A DNA stretch of 64,000 bases from Luteimonas deserti (GCF_013425765.1 NZ_JACCJZ010000020.1:186001-250000), one strand, 5' to 3'; positions 34,623 to 51,072 are shown, counted from the first letter of the stretch. Made by a program: numbers and translations. Notes: a model not told the origin generated them from the sequence alone.

Positions 34623-34919
34623 ATGAAGACCCGCAACGTGCTGTTCGCCGCCCTTGTCGCTACTGCATTCGCCGCCCCGGCCATCGCCCAGGATGCCACC
34701 ACCGAGCAGCAGGTCCGTGCCGCCCAGGCCGCCGCCCAGCAGGCCGAGACCGATGCCCAGACTGCAGAGGCCGCGGCCCAGGCCGCCGAATCGGCTGCGG
34801 TCGAGAGCACCTACGCATCCGACGCCCTGAACGAGGCCTACGACGCGCAGGCTGAAGCCGCGCAGCAGGCCGACGAGGCTGAGGAGGATGCGATGCAGGG
34901 CGAGGACGATCCCGCCTGA
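34623..34919 (+). CDS. Small secreted alanine/glutamine-rich coiled-coil protein
   Basis: 98 residues. Signal peptide MKTRNVLFAALVATAFAAP followed by AIAQ, then an almost uninterrupted helical sequence of Ala, Gln and Glu/Asp (AQAAAQQAETDAQTAEAAAQ) with a four- to seven-residue rhythm, ending in acidic residues. It has no cysteine or aromatic core besides two tyrosines, so it is likely a soluble periplasmic helix, somewhat like Lpp-type spacers but without a lipobox. The start ATG follows GGAGAGTCC. A hairpin terminator lies 24 bases downstream, so it is probably a one-gene unit. Function unknown. Confidence 0.7.
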   Translation: MKTRNVLFAALVATAFAAPAIAQDATTEQQVRAAQAAAQQAETDAQTAEAAAQAAESAAVESTYASDALNEAYDAQAEAAQQADEAEEDAMQGEDDPA

Positions 34920-34943
34920 CGCCAGCCACCCGGCATGATCGAC

Positions 34944-34971
34944 GGAACGCCCCGGCCCGCCGGGGCGTTCC
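34944..34971 (+). terminator. Terminator hairpin after the small coiled-coil gene
   Basis: GGAACGCCCCGG / CCGGGGCGTTCC, a perfect 12-bp stem with a four-base loop. It lacks a long T run (CCGTATCT follows), so termination may be partial. It lies between the small gene and pyrG. Confidence 0.6.
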
Positions 34972-35023
34972 CGTATCTGCGGCTCCACGCACGGCCCATC
35001 GGGCGCACGGCGTCCCCAGCCTG

Positions 35024-37590
<2,567 letters not shown>

Positions 37591-37783
37591 GCGGTTGGGC
37601 GCCCTGGCTGGTCGCACCGGTACTGTGTGCGCTGGCGACCGCGCTGACCATCCGCAGCGCCCGTAACGCCGTGTCGTCTGCGGATCGGGACGGCTTGGCC
37701 TTGGATAGCCGGGCGAACACCTCTGCTTCTGAATTTCCCGACGTTGCCGAAGCGCATGCGCGTCAGACGCGCTCGGAATCGTG

Positions 37784-38302
37784 ATGCGACGGGCGATCCC
37801 GACCTGGATGCTGTGTGCGCTCATTCTGGCGCCGTTGTCGTCGATTGCGTGCTCCTGGGGTGATCCTTCTCGTCGGCTCCAGGATGAAATTCGCGGTTAC
37901 TACAACGCTGATGTGGTGTTTCTCGCGCGTATCCGGACACTCGAAGAACGGCCTCCTGCCGGCAGCCAACGCTTCTGGACGGCGGTCGCGACGTACGATC
38001 TCCTCGAGACCTATCGAGGCGTGCCAGCCCGCAACGGCGTCCTTGCGTCCGAAATGAGCTTCAAGCCCGGGGTCGATGGCGTTCCGCCGAACTCCTGCAT
38101 CGGGGGCGCTCTTCCTGCTGGCAGCGAAGGTGCACGTATGTTGGTGTTCGCCTCACGCCTGGATCAGGCGAGCCCGACCGCGCACTACAGGATCGACCGG
38201 TTCAACTCCTTGCGGATCGACAATTGCGTGGGCTGCAATGACGTCCTGGAACGGATGCGTCTGTATAGCAAGGCCGAGCACGTCCCGCTGACGCAGAATT
38301 AG
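37784..38302 (+). CDS. Hypothetical exported protein between kdsA and eno (NTR/TIMP-like pattern)
   Basis: 172 residues. Signal peptide with MRRAIPTWMLCALILAP, then a mature part starting with Cys (IACSWGDPS). The pattern of an N-terminal Cys-X-aromatic start, ADVVFLARIRTLEE, GALPAGSEGARMLVF and four further cysteines near the end resembles the netrin-like (TIMP/NTR) domains found in some bacterial secreted proteins, but this is a guess. Codon use is visibly less GC-rich than in its neighbours, hinting at later acquisition. It interrupts the kdsA-eno pair and ends 45 bases before eno. Confidence 0.7.
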   Translation: MRRAIPTWMLCALILAPLSSIACSWGDPSRRLQDEIRGYYNADVVFLARIRTLEERPPAGSQRFWTAVATYDLLETYRGVPARNGVLASEMSFKPGVDGVPPNSCIGGALPAGSEGARMLVFASRLDQASPTAHYRIDRFNSLRIDNCVGCNDVLERMRLYSKAEHVPLTQN

Positions 38303-39634
<1,332 letters not shown>

Positions 39635-39653
39635 GCGGGGAGCGACCGGCCCG

Positions 39654-39998
39654 ATGCGCGTGCGCGCGTTCCTGCTCATGCTGCTGGGCCTGGCCGGCCT
39701 GCTGGCGTGGCTGCAGTACAGGCTGTGGTTCGGCGTCGGCGGCACCACCCAGGTGGACGAGCTGCGCGGACGCGTGGAAGCGCAGGCCCGTCAGAACGAG
39801 GGCCTGCAGCAGCGCAACGATGCACTTGCGGCCGAAGTGGCCGACCTCAAATCGGGCGAAGCGGCCATCGAGGAGCGCGCGCGAGGTGAGCTGGGCATGA
39901 TCAAGCCGGGCGAAACGTTCTATCGGGTGGTCGACGACGCCCGCATCGCGCCCTTGACCGCCGGACAGGGCGGCAGCACTGCGGAGCCCGTGCCGTGA
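39654..39998 (+). CDS. ftsB: Cell division protein FtsB
   Basis: 114 residues. A short cytoplasmic start (MRVRAF), one membrane helix at about 6-23 and a periplasmic coiled coil ([20 protein letters not shown], about 35-70), followed by [19 protein letters not shown], the FtsB signature. It forms the FtsQLB complex with FtsL and FtsQ at the septum. The stop overlaps the ispD GTG start, and eno-ftsB-ispD-ispF gives the usual order. Confidence 0.95.
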   Translation: MRVRAFLLMLLGLAGLLAWLQYRLWFGVGGTTQVDELRGRVEAQARQNEGLQQRNDALAAEVADLKSGEAAIEERARGELGMIKPGETFYRVVDDARIAPLTAGQGGSTAEPVP

Positions 39999-40690
39999 CC
40001 TGGGCGATCGTGCCCGCCGCCGGCCGCGGCACGCGCTTCGGCGGCGATGTGCCCAAGCAATACCTCGAGGTCGCGGGTCGCAGCGTGCTGGCGCATACCC
40101 TCGACGCACTGGCATCGCACTCCGGAATCACCGGCCTGGTGCTGGTGCTGGAGGAGGGCGCGGCGCCGGAGTCCGCGTTCCGGGCGGATGGGACGCTCGG
40201 ACGCCCCTGTCTGATCACGGCCGGTGGGGCGAGCCGCGCCGACTCCGTGCTCGCCGGGCTGGCCGCCTTGCCGGACTCCGTGCGTGCCGACGAGTTCGTT
40301 CTCGTCCACGATGCCGCGCGTCCCAACCTGGCGCACGCGGATCTGGATGCCCTGCTCGAACGCGGCCGCGCCGATCCCGTGGGTGCGATCCTCGCGGCGC
40401 CGGTACGCGACACGCTCAAACGCGCGGGCGACGATGGCGGCATCGACGGCACCGAGCCGCGCGAGCGTCTGTGGCGGGCGCTGACTCCGCAGCTGTTCCG
40501 CCGCCTGCAGCTCACGCGCGCACTCGAGGCCGCCGCCGCAGCCGGCGTCGCGGTGACCGACGAGGCGATGGCGATGGAGCGGCTCGGCGCGCGCCCGTTG
40601 CTGGTGGAAGGCGCGGACGACAACTTCAAGATCACCACGCCGGCCGATCTGGCCAGATTCGCGTTCGAGCTCGCGCGCCGGACGCACTGA
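39995..40690 (+). CDS. ispD: 2-C-methyl-D-erythritol 4-phosphate cytidylyltransferase
   Basis: 231 residues from a GTG overlapping the ftsB stop (GTGA). [22 protein letters not shown] is the CTP-binding start; [21 protein letters not shown] and [12 protein letters not shown] follow the IspD family. It makes CDP-methylerythritol in the MEP isoprenoid pathway. The next gene, ispF, encodes a later enzyme of the same pathway. Confidence 0.97.
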   Translation: MTWAIVPAAGRGTRFGGDVPKQYLEVAGRSVLAHTLDALASHSGITGLVLVLEEGAAPESAFRADGTLGRPCLITAGGASRADSVLAGLAALPDSVRADEFVLVHDAARPNLAHADLDALLERGRADPVGAILAAPVRDTLKRAGDDGGIDGTEPRERLWRALTPQLFRRLQLTRALEAAAAAGVAVTDEAMAMERLGARPLLVEGADDNFKITTPADLARFAFELARRTH

Positions 40691-40766
40691 CCGGGCCCGC
40701 GGGGCGTGCGTGGCAGCGGCGCAAGGCCGGCACAATGCTTTTTTTTCTTCGAGTAGAGCGAACGCG

Positions 40767-41258
40767 ATGTCTGCAATTCCCAGTTTCCGGATCGGCCAGG
40801 GCATCGACGTCCACGCCTTCGGCGATGGCGACCACGTGATGGTCGGTGGCGTGCGTATCGCGCACGGTCGAGGCGTGTTGGCGCACAGCGATGGCGACGT
40901 CGCACTGCATGCGTTGTGCGATGCCATGCTGGGCGCACTGGCGTTGGGCGACATCGGCGTGCATTTCCCACCCGGCGACGACCGCTGGAAGGGCGCCGAC
41001 AGCCGCGTCCTGCTGCGGCACTGCAAGGCGCTGCTCGCCGCGCGCGGCTGGCAGCTGGGCAATGCCGATATCACGGTGATCTGCGAGCAGCCGAAGATCG
41101 CGCCCCATGCCGGGGCCATGCGCGCGGCGATCGCGTCGGATCTCGGTCTCGAGCCCGATCGCATCTCGATCAAGGCCACCACCAGCGAGCGTCTCGGCTT
41201 CACCGGCCGCGGCGAAGGCATCGCGGCGCAGGCGGTATGCCTGCTCGTGCCGGCGTGA
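40767..41258 (+). CDS. ispF: 2-C-methyl-D-erythritol 2,4-cyclodiphosphate synthase
   Basis: 163 residues. [20 protein letters not shown] carries the Asp/His zinc ligands, [23 protein letters not shown] (shown here by its core [13 protein letters not shown]) the second metal site, and [18 protein letters not shown] the C-terminal signature. It cyclises the MEP-pathway intermediate. A T8 run lies just upstream (40739-40746). The stop overlaps the truD GTG start by four bases. Confidence 0.97.
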   Translation: MSAIPSFRIGQGIDVHAFGDGDHVMVGGVRIAHGRGVLAHSDGDVALHALCDAMLGALALGDIGVHFPPGDDRWKGADSRVLLRHCKALLAARGWQLGNADITVICEQPKIAPHAGAMRAAIASDLGLEPDRISIKATTSERLGFTGRGEGIAAQAVCLLVPA

Positions 41259-42352
41259 CCGACGCCGAGGCAGCGCCCCGGGCGCATGGTGAAGCCGTCC
41301 TCGCGGCCACCATCCGCCAGGACGCCGAGGATTTCCGCGTCGACGAGCTCGATGCCTTCGAGCCCAGCGGGGCCGGAGAACACCTGCTGCTGACGATCGA
41401 GAAGCGCGGCATGAACACTGCCTTCGTCGCCGGGCTGCTGGCACGCTGGGCGGGCGTGGCGCCTGCCGCGGTGGGCTATGCGGGACTCAAGGATCGCCAT
41501 GCCGTCACCACCCAACGCTTCAGCGTGCAACTGCCCGGTCGCGCCGATCCGGATCCAGCGGCGCTGGAGTCCATGGCCCGCGGTGACGGGCAGGCCTTGC
41601 ACGTGCGCGCCGCGTGCAGGCACGCACGCAAGCTCCCGCGTGGTGCGCTGGCCGGCAACCGCTTCGCGTTGACCCTGCGCGATGTGCGCGGCCGGACGGA
41701 CATGATCGATGCCCGTCTTGCAGTGATCGCCGCGCGCGGTGTTCCGAACGCATTCGGGGAGCAGCGCTTCGGCCATGCCGGTGGCAATCTCGAGAAGGCG
41801 CTCGCCATGTTCGCCGAGCCCCGGCGGCGGATCGCTCGCGACCAGCGGGCCATGCTGTTGTCCGCGGCACGCTCTGCCGTCTTCAACCGGGTGCTGGAGT
41901 CGCGCGTGCGTGCCGGCGACTGGGATGCCGGGCTCGATGGCGAGGTGTGGATGCTCGACGGCTCGCGCAGCATCTTCGGGCCAGAACCGGACGCGGCGCG
42001 CGCGGCGCTCGACGCGCGAGCGGCGGCGCACGACATCCACCCGACGGCGCCGCTGTGGGGCAGGGGCACGCTGCGGACCACCGGCACCGCGCTCGCACGC
42101 GAGCTGGCCGCCCTCGACGAACCCAGGATGCTGTCGCTTCGCGCAGGCCTGGAGCAGGCCGGCCTGGCCCAGGACCGGCGCGCGACCCGGCTGCTGGCGG
42201 CCGACCTCGCCTGGGACTGGCTGGACCCGCATACGCTGGCCTTGGCGTTTTCGCTGCCTGCGGGCTGCTATGCCACGAGCGTGCTCGCGGAGCTCGGCAC
42301 GATCCGGAATGCCGCCGGTCGGCTGACCGATGAGGCGCCGACGGACGGCTGA
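41255..42352 (+). CDS. truD: tRNA pseudouridine(13) synthase TruD
   Basis: 365 residues. [20 protein letters not shown], then [15 protein letters not shown], the catalytic Asp in [27 protein letters not shown] and [11 protein letters not shown], all TruD motifs. It converts uridine 13 of tRNA-Glu to pseudouridine. Start: the GTG at 41255 overlaps the ispF stop; an ATG six codons earlier (41237) is a fair alternative. In E. coli and many relatives surE follows truD, but here a short lipoprotein gene does. Confidence 0.95.
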   Translation: MTDAEAAPRAHGEAVLAATIRQDAEDFRVDELDAFEPSGAGEHLLLTIEKRGMNTAFVAGLLARWAGVAPAAVGYAGLKDRHAVTTQRFSVQLPGRADPDPAALESMARGDGQALHVRAACRHARKLPRGALAGNRFALTLRDVRGRTDMIDARLAVIAARGVPNAFGEQRFGHAGGNLEKALAMFAEPRRRIARDQRAMLLSAARSAVFNRVLESRVRAGDWDAGLDGEVWMLDGSRSIFGPEPDAARAALDARAAAHDIHPTAPLWGRGTLRTTGTALARELAALDEPRMLSLRAGLEQAGLAQDRRATRLLAADLAWDWLDPHTLALAFSLPAGCYATSVLAELGTIRNAAGRLTDEAPTDG

Positions 42353-42413
42353 GCAGACGGACGCTCCAGGGTGTATAGAGAAGCTCCTGCCGTGTCAGCA
42401 AGGGAGCAGCTTC

Positions 42414-42644
42414 ATGAGAATCTCGGGACATCGCCTGAGCGCGGCGTTTGCGCTCATCGCCCTGGTGACGGCGTGCGCGAGTCAACCGACCCGGCCATCG
42501 GCCACGGTAGCGCCCTCGTCGGGATTGATGGTGCAGGATGGCACCTACATGGCGGCCGTCGAACGCAAAGCGCGTCGGAACGGACTCCAGATCCAGTGGA
42601 TCAACCCACCCCAGCGACGGGTCGCGCCCGCCACCGAGCAGTAG
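42414..42644 (+). CDS. Small lipoprotein, 76 residues
   Basis: MRISGHRLSAAFALIALVTACASQ is a lipoprotein signal with a typical lipobox (LVTAC) at about residue 21. The mature part is only about 55 residues, with DGTYMAAVERKARRNGLQIQWINPP, here in two pieces: DGTYMAAVERKARR and LQIQWINPP. AAGGGAGCA lies at a good distance before the ATG. No family recognised. Small envelope lipoprotein, likely secreted to the periplasmic face. Confidence 0.75.
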   Translation: MRISGHRLSAAFALIALVTACASQPTRPSATVAPSSGLMVQDGTYMAAVERKARRNGLQIQWINPPQRRVAPATEQ

Positions 42645-42708
42645 TCGGCTTGCCCCGAGCAACTTTTCCGAAGCGGCCGGCGCGCGTGCGTCGAGATGGA
42701 ACCGGGCT

Positions 42709-42734
42709 CGCGCGTCCCGGTTCTGCCGTGGGAT
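42709..42734. terminator. Terminator hairpin between the small lipoprotein and the convergent response regulator
   Basis: GAACCGGG / CCCGGTTC, an 8-bp perfect stem with a nine-base loop, flanked by TGG and TCTG. It lies after the plus-strand lipoprotein gene and after the minus-strand regulator; it could act for either. Confidence 0.45.
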
Positions 42735-42775
42735 GAGCCCGAGGGCATCTCCCGCCTGCTGAGCGCGAGCCGCCT

Positions 42776-42803
42776 GTGACCGCGGCGCTCAGTCCGCGGT
42801 CAC
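42776..42803. terminator. Stem-loop overlapping the response regulator stop codon
   Basis: GTGACCGCGG / CCGCGGTCAC is a perfect 10-bp stem with an eight-base loop. The stop codon of the minus-strand regulator (42791-42789) lies in the loop and its last codons form one arm. No T run follows. It may protect or terminate the regulator mRNA. Confidence 0.4.
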
Positions 42804-43457
42804 GCGCTGCGCAGGATCGTTGATCTCGAGCCGTCGGAGGATCACGCCCGCATGGGTGCGGTTGCGTGCGCCGAGCTTGTCGAAAATCGCCGACATGTGC
42901 GCCTTGACGGTGCGCTCCTGCACGTCGAGTCGGTCGGCGATCTGTTTGTTGAGCAGGCCCTCGGCCACCAGCGAAAGCACACGGAACTGCTGCGGCGTCA
43001 GGCTGGCCAGGCGCGCGGCGAGTTCCGTGTCTTCCGGCGCCGAGCAGGCGCGTGCGACGGCGCCTCGCAGCGCAGGCGGCAGCCAGTGTTCGCAGGCCAG
43101 CACACTGCGGATCGCCGCCCGCAACTCGTCCAGTCCCGCGCTTTTCGGGATGTAGCCTGCAACACCGTGATCCAGCGCGCGCCGGACCACGCGCGGATCC
43201 TCGTTGGCCGAGACCAGCACCACCGCCACCGCTGGAAACTGTGCGCGGATCGCCGCCAATCCGGCCAGGCCGTGGTTGCCCGGCATGTGCAGGTCCAGCA
43301 GAACCAGATCGACGTCGTCTTCCGCTTCGAGCTGGGCGAGCACGTCTGCCAGCGTTTCCGCCTCGCGCGTGACCACGCCGGGCGCCGCGTCGTCGGCAGC
43401 GGCGCGCAGCGCGGCGCGGAACAGGGGATGATCGTCGGCGATGAGCAGCTTGGGCAT
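42789..43457 (-). CDS. LuxR/NarL-family response regulator
   Basis: 222 residues. Receiver domain MPKLLIADDHPLFRAAL with the acidic pair at 8-9, phospho-acceptor D55 in LLDLHMPG and K in YIPKSAG. C-terminal LuxR helix-turn-helix: LTPQQFRVLSLVAEGLLNKQ and VQERTVKAHMSAIFDKLGA. A DNA-binding transcription factor activated by phosphorylation. No sensor kinase is adjacent, so it is an orphan in this window. A start at an ATG five codons upstream (43472) is possible. Confidence 0.93.
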   Translation of the reverse strand: MPKLLIADDHPLFRAALRAAADDAAPGVVTREAETLADVLAQLEAEDDVDLVLLDLHMPGNHGLAGLAAIRAQFPAVAVVLVSANEDPRVVRRALDHGVAGYIPKSAGLDELRAAIRSVLACEHWLPPALRGAVARACSAPEDTELAARLASLTPQQFRVLSLVAEGLLNKQIADRLDVQERTVKAHMSAIFDKLGARNRTHAGVILRRLEINDPAQRVTAD

Positions 43458-43579
43458 GACGGGTGTCCACATGCCACCGCCGGTGGGCGGGAAGCGCAGC
43501 CACGATAGCAGGGCCGCCGGGCCCCGCCGTGGTACCAAAGTACGATGGGCACGCGACGTCGCACTGCTACCGTTCCGGC

Positions 43580-45415
43580 ATGGCCAACCGTCTCCTGCGC
43601 ATCTGCGCGCCCGCGCTCGTTCTCCTACTGCCGGCCTGCGTCGGCCTGTCCCACACTGCCGGCCCGCCGTCCGCGATGACCACCGACTTCCAGCACCCCC
43701 GCAGTTCGATCCATCGCGGCGCCGACGACCTGTTGACGGCAGGTCTGGGAGCCGAGGGGCTGCGGTCGATGGCGCCGCCGGCATTCGCCGATCCGGCCGC
43801 TGCGACCCCGACCGAGGCGAGGCGGCGCGCGATCTGGTCGAACTGGCGCGGCATCGCCGACCTGTCGCCGGCGGGTGGCTACGGCACGCTCTACGGCAGC
43901 ACGGTGGCCGTGCCGGGGCGCGAATTCCAGGCGCTGGCGACCGTGCCGGGCGCGCAGCATCCGCATCGGGTCATGGTGCAGATTCCAGACGCGTTCGACC
44001 GCGCGGCGCGCTGCGTGGTGGTCACCGCGTCCTCCGGCTCGCGCGGCATCTATGGCGCGATCGCGGTGGCGGGCGCGTGGGGCCTGCCGCGCGGGTGCGC
44101 GGTCGCCTATACCGACAAGGGCGCGGGCACCGACTACGTCGACCTCGACGCGGCGACAGGATTCGCGGTCGACGGCACCGTGACTGCACGCCCCGCCGAG
44201 GCGGCTTTCCACATCGATGCGCCCGGCGCCACCGGTGTGGCGGTGAAGCACGCGCACTCCGGCGACAACCCGGAAGCGGACTGGGGCCTGCACGTGCGAC
44301 AGGCAGCCGAGTTCGCGCTTCGTGCGCTCGATGAGGCGCTGCCCGATGCCGCGCCGTTCGACTTCGCGAATACGCGCGTCATCGCGGTCGGCCTGTCCAA
44401 CGGCGGCGGCGCCGTATTGCGCGCGGCCGAGCTCGGTGGAGACTGGCTGGATGCCGTGGTTGCGGGTGAACCCAGCGTCCACGTCGAAGCGAGCGGTGCG
44501 CGCACGCTGTACGACTACGCCACCGAGGCCGCCCTGTTGATGCCGTGCGCCCTCCTGGCAGTGGACGATCTTCCGCAGCCGCCGGTTGCTGGGCAAATGG
44601 CGCCAGTGTGGGCGGCTCGCTGCGCCACGCTGCGCGAGGCGGGCCTGGTCGAGGGCGGGGATACGCCCGCGCAGGCGCGGTCCGCGCGCGACCGGATGGA
44701 GGCGGCCGGCTGGACCGGACCCGCGCTGCGCGCGGGCGCGCTGTCGGTGGGCTTCGATCTGTGGCGATCCGTGGCCGTGACCTATGCGTCGGCCTACGGC
44801 CGCTTCGGCTTCGACGCACACCCCTGCGGCTACCGCGTTGCCGCACTGGACGCGTCGCTTGCGCCACGGCCGGCCACGTCCACGGAGCGCGCCGGCTGGT
44901 GGAGCGACGGCAGCGGCATTCCGCCCGGCGCCGGCGTGGGAATCGTCGATGCCCGCGCGGCCGGACCGGACCCGGCGTGGCCCGGGCTGCGATGTCTGCG
45001 GGCCTTGGTCGCAGGCGACAGCGAAGCGGCCCGGCGCGTGCAGACCGGGGTTTCCGCGACGCGCGCGGGCCCGCCGCGGGTCGGACTGCCCGTGGTCGTG
45101 GTCCACGGCATCGACGACGGCCTGATCCCGATGGCATTCAGCAGCGTTCCCTACGTCGATGCAGCCCGTGCAGCGGATCGCGACGTCCGTTTCTGGCAGG
45201 TGGAGAACGCCCAGCATTTCGACGGCTTCCTCGCGCTGCCGGACTATGGCGCGCGCTATGTCCCGCTGTTGCCGTACATCTACGCAGCGCTTGATCAGGT
45301 CACGGCCTACCTCGACGGCGAAGGCGCGTTGCCCGCGGACGCGCGGATACGCACGCGCCCCCGCGGCGGGGCCACCCTGGACGCATCCCACCTCCGGGTG
45401 CCGCCGGCCGACTGA
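43580..45415 (+). CDS. D-(-)-3-hydroxybutyrate oligomer hydrolase
   Basis: 611 residues from the ATG at 43580, opening MANRLLRICAPALVLLLPAC, a lipoprotein-like signal. The alpha/beta hydrolase has a nucleophile elbow in VIAVGLSNGGGAVLRA and C-terminal acid/histidine regions HGIDDGLIPMAF and ENAQHFDGF, matching the 3-hydroxybutyrate oligomer hydrolase family that degrades short polyhydroxybutyrate products to monomer. Length fits the family. No pha genes are nearby. It stands between the orphan regulator (divergent) and lexA, with 57 bases to the lexA start. Confidence 0.88.
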   Translation: MANRLLRICAPALVLLLPACVGLSHTAGPPSAMTTDFQHPRSSIHRGADDLLTAGLGAEGLRSMAPPAFADPAAATPTEARRRAIWSNWRGIADLSPAGGYGTLYGSTVAVPGREFQALATVPGAQHPHRVMVQIPDAFDRAARCVVVTASSGSRGIYGAIAVAGAWGLPRGCAVAYTDKGAGTDYVDLDAATGFAVDGTVTARPAEAAFHIDAPGATGVAVKHAHSGDNPEADWGLHVRQAAEFALRALDEALPDAAPFDFANTRVIAVGLSNGGGAVLRAAELGGDWLDAVVAGEPSVHVEASGARTLYDYATEAALLMPCALLAVDDLPQPPVAGQMAPVWAARCATLREAGLVEGGDTPAQARSARDRMEAAGWTGPALRAGALSVGFDLWRSVAVTYASAYGRFGFDAHPCGYRVAALDASLAPRPATSTERAGWWSDGSGIPPGAGVGIVDARAAGPDPAWPGLRCLRALVAGDSEAARRVQTGVSATRAGPPRVGLPVVVVHGIDDGLIPMAFSSVPYVDAARAADRDVRFWQVENAQHFDGFLALPDYGARYVPLLPYIYAALDQVTAYLDGEGALPADARIRTRPRGGATLDASHLRVPPAD

Positions 45416-45436
45416 GCCCACGACACCCGGACATAC

Positions 45437-45470
45437 TTGCGACGGAGCTGGTTAGTAGTAATACTACTAA
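45437..45470 (+). promoter_or_regulatory. lexA promoter overlapped by a perfect LexA operator
   Basis: The operator TTAGTAGTA (45452-45460), A, TACTACTAA (45462-45470) is a perfect palindrome of the type described for Xanthomonas LexA, ending two bases before the start codon. A -35-like TTGCGA (45437-45442) and, 17 bases on, AATACT (45460-45465) put the -10 box inside the operator. Bound LexA would block its own promoter, the expected autoregulation released by RecA in the SOS response. Confidence 0.85.
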
Positions 45471-45472
45471 CC

Positions 45473-46117
45473 ATGGACATCTCCGCCACCCAGCGCGCCA
45501 TCCTCGACATGATCGGGGACCGCATCGAACACGAAGGCATGCCGCCTTCGCAGAGCGAAATCGCGCGGGCATTCGGCTTCAGCGGAGTTCGGGCGGCCCA
45601 GTACCATCTCGACGCCCTGGAGGCCGCGGGTGCGATCGAGCGCCTGCCCGGCCGGGCCAGGGGGATCCGCCTGCGGGTGGCACTGGAACCCGCGCAGCAG
45701 GCCCTGGCGCTGTCGCAGTCCCACGCCGGTGACGCCCTGCGGCTGCCGGTGCTGGGCCAGGTGGCGGCCGGTCTGCCGATCGGCGCCGACATCGGATCGG
45801 ACGACTATGTCGTGCTCGATCGCGTGTTCTTCTCGCCGTCGCCTGACTATCTGCTCAAGGTCAAGGGCGATTCGATGCGCGACGAGGGCATTTTCGAAGG
45901 TGACCTGATCGGCGTGCACCGAACCCGCGACGCACGTTCCGGCCAGATCGTCGTCGCCCGTCTGGACGACGCGATCACGGTGAAGCTGTTGAAGATCGGC
46001 AAGGACCGGATCCGCCTGCTGCCGCGCAACCCCGACTACGCGCCGATCGAGGTCCTGCCCGACCAGGACTTCGCCATCGAGGGCCTGTATTGCGGTCTGG
46101 TGCGGCCGAACCGGTGA
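45473..46117 (+). CDS. lexA: LexA SOS-response repressor
   Basis: 214 residues. Winged-helix DNA-binding domain with MPPSQSEIARAFGFSG and AAQYHLDALEAAGAI. The Ala-Gly self-cleavage bond is in GQVAAGLPI (A99-G100), the catalytic serine in KVKGDSMRDEG (S134) and the lysine in DAITVKLLK (K171). It represses SOS genes until RecA filaments trigger cleavage. The perfect operator sits directly in front, and recA-recX follow. Confidence 0.97.
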   Translation: MDISATQRAILDMIGDRIEHEGMPPSQSEIARAFGFSGVRAAQYHLDALEAAGAIERLPGRARGIRLRVALEPAQQALALSQSHAGDALRLPVLGQVAAGLPIGADIGSDDYVVLDRVFFSPSPDYLLKVKGDSMRDEGIFEGDLIGVHRTRDARSGQIVVARLDDAITVKLLKIGKDRIRLLPRNPDYAPIEVLPDQDFAIEGLYCGLVRPNR

Positions 46118-46301
46118 GTCGGATCGCTGCCCACCGCTGCCGCGGCGTTTCCCGACCGGCCTGCGTCCCCTTCGCCAATGACCGGCCCACGCGTCCGGGC
46201 CTAGCGTCCTGGTTGCCACGCCACCGCGTCGCAGCCTGTGCGAACGGCTGCTGCGACGATGCCGTCATCACTCCGGAACACGAATGACAAGGACCACCAC
46301 G

Positions 46302-47310
<1,009 letters not shown>

Positions 47311-47333
<23 letters not shown>

Positions 47334-47892
47334 GGCCGCCGCGCTCGTCGATGCCCGGGGTATCGAACCCGGGCCGGTCGACGAGGCGGATGCAGGCGCG
47401 GACAGCGGGTCCCGGGCGCGGCGCCGGCGGGGCGAGGCGACCCCGGCCCAGCGGGCGCTCGCTCTGCTGGTCCGACGCGAGCACTCGAGGCCCGAGCTGC
47501 AGCGCAAGCTGATCGCGCGTGGAGTCAGCGACGACGCGGCGGAAGCTGCCGTCGCGACGATGGTTGAAGCCGGCTGGCAGGACGATGCCCGCTTCGCGGC
47601 CAGCCTGGCCCGGGCCCGGGTGATGGCCGGCTACGGCCCGATCCGGATCGAGGCCGAGCTCGGCACCCACGGTCTCGGCGCGGACGTGGTCGCCGGTGCC
47701 TTGCAGTCGATCGAAGAGGACGGGGATGCCGACTGGCCGGCCCGTGCGCTGGATCTGCTCGAACGACGCTTCGATGCGGGCGTTCTCGCAGGCGACGTCG
47801 CGAGCCGGCGCAAGGCGGGCGATTTCCTGATACGTCGGGGGTTCGGCGCCGAGGTGATGCGCAACGCGATCAGGCGGTTCTGCGGCCGCTGA
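47311..47892 (+). CDS. recX: Regulatory protein RecX
   Basis: 193 residues. RecX motifs are visible at [19 protein letters not shown], then [18 protein letters not shown] and [17 protein letters not shown]. It modulates RecA filaments. The ATG lies inside recA, giving a 23-base overlap. The first 40 residues look like linker rather than the conserved three-helix repeats, so a later start is possible. The gene order recA-recX-alaS-csrA matches E. coli. Confidence 0.95.
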
Positions 47893-48056
47893 TCGCGCGG
47901 CGGGGACGCGGGTCCCGCGTGCGCCGAGCGGCCCAGGGCGGGCCGCGAAGCGCCGCGGCCTGCTACCCTTTGCCGATTGGGCGACAGCTTCGGGCCGATG
48001 CCGCCACACGGCGGTGCGGAACGCGGCGCATGCCCGTTTTCGTCAACGCCAGGCCT

Positions 48057-50702
<2,646 letters not shown>

Positions 50703-50859
50703 GCGGGCGCTAAATATCTTCCCGCGCCGGTTGACCGCGTGGGTTCCAGGCGACATCCTTTCCGCTTCTGACTGGCCTGTAATCGGTATCCACGGTCGAG
50801 AGCGGTCCGAGTTGCAGTCCATGCCGACAGGAAGTCTCCGTCGGCCCGAGGAGAGTTCT

Positions 50860-51072
50860 ATGTTGATTCTGACCCGCCGCGTCGGGGAGACGCTGATGAT
50901 TGGGGACTCCGTCTCCGTGACCGTGCTCGGCGTCAAGGGCAACCAGGTGCGTATCGGCATCAATGCCCCCAAGGATGTCGCCGTGCATCGCGAGGAGATC
51001 TACCAGCGGATCCACCGCGAAGGTGCCGACGAGCACGCCGAGGCGACAGAGGATTTGCCGCAGGCGAGGTGA
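50860..51072 (+). CDS. csrA: Carbon storage regulator CsrA
   Basis: 70 residues: [16 protein letters not shown], then [17 protein letters not shown] and [16 protein letters not shown], the whole CsrA fold. CsrA binds GGA-containing RNA hairpins to control translation and decay. The strong AGGAGA before its own ATG is the kind of site CsrA itself could bind. The C-terminal tail ([18 protein letters not shown]) is acidic. It lies between alaS and the tRNA genes, as in E. coli. Confidence 0.98.
   Translation: MLILTRRVGETLMIGDSVSVTVLGVKGNQVRIGINAPKDVAVHREEIYQRIHREGADEHAEATEDLPQAR

Noticed and set aside
37591..37783. Hydrophobic short frame (GWAPWLVAPVLCALATAL) just after kdsA
   Set aside because: No ATG, GTG or TTG start precedes the membrane-like segment in that frame, so no gene could be supported.
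41255..41300. Choice between GTG 41255 and ATG 41237 for truD
   Set aside because: The ATG alternative was not adopted because the GTG gives the same four-base coupling used elsewhere; either is possible.
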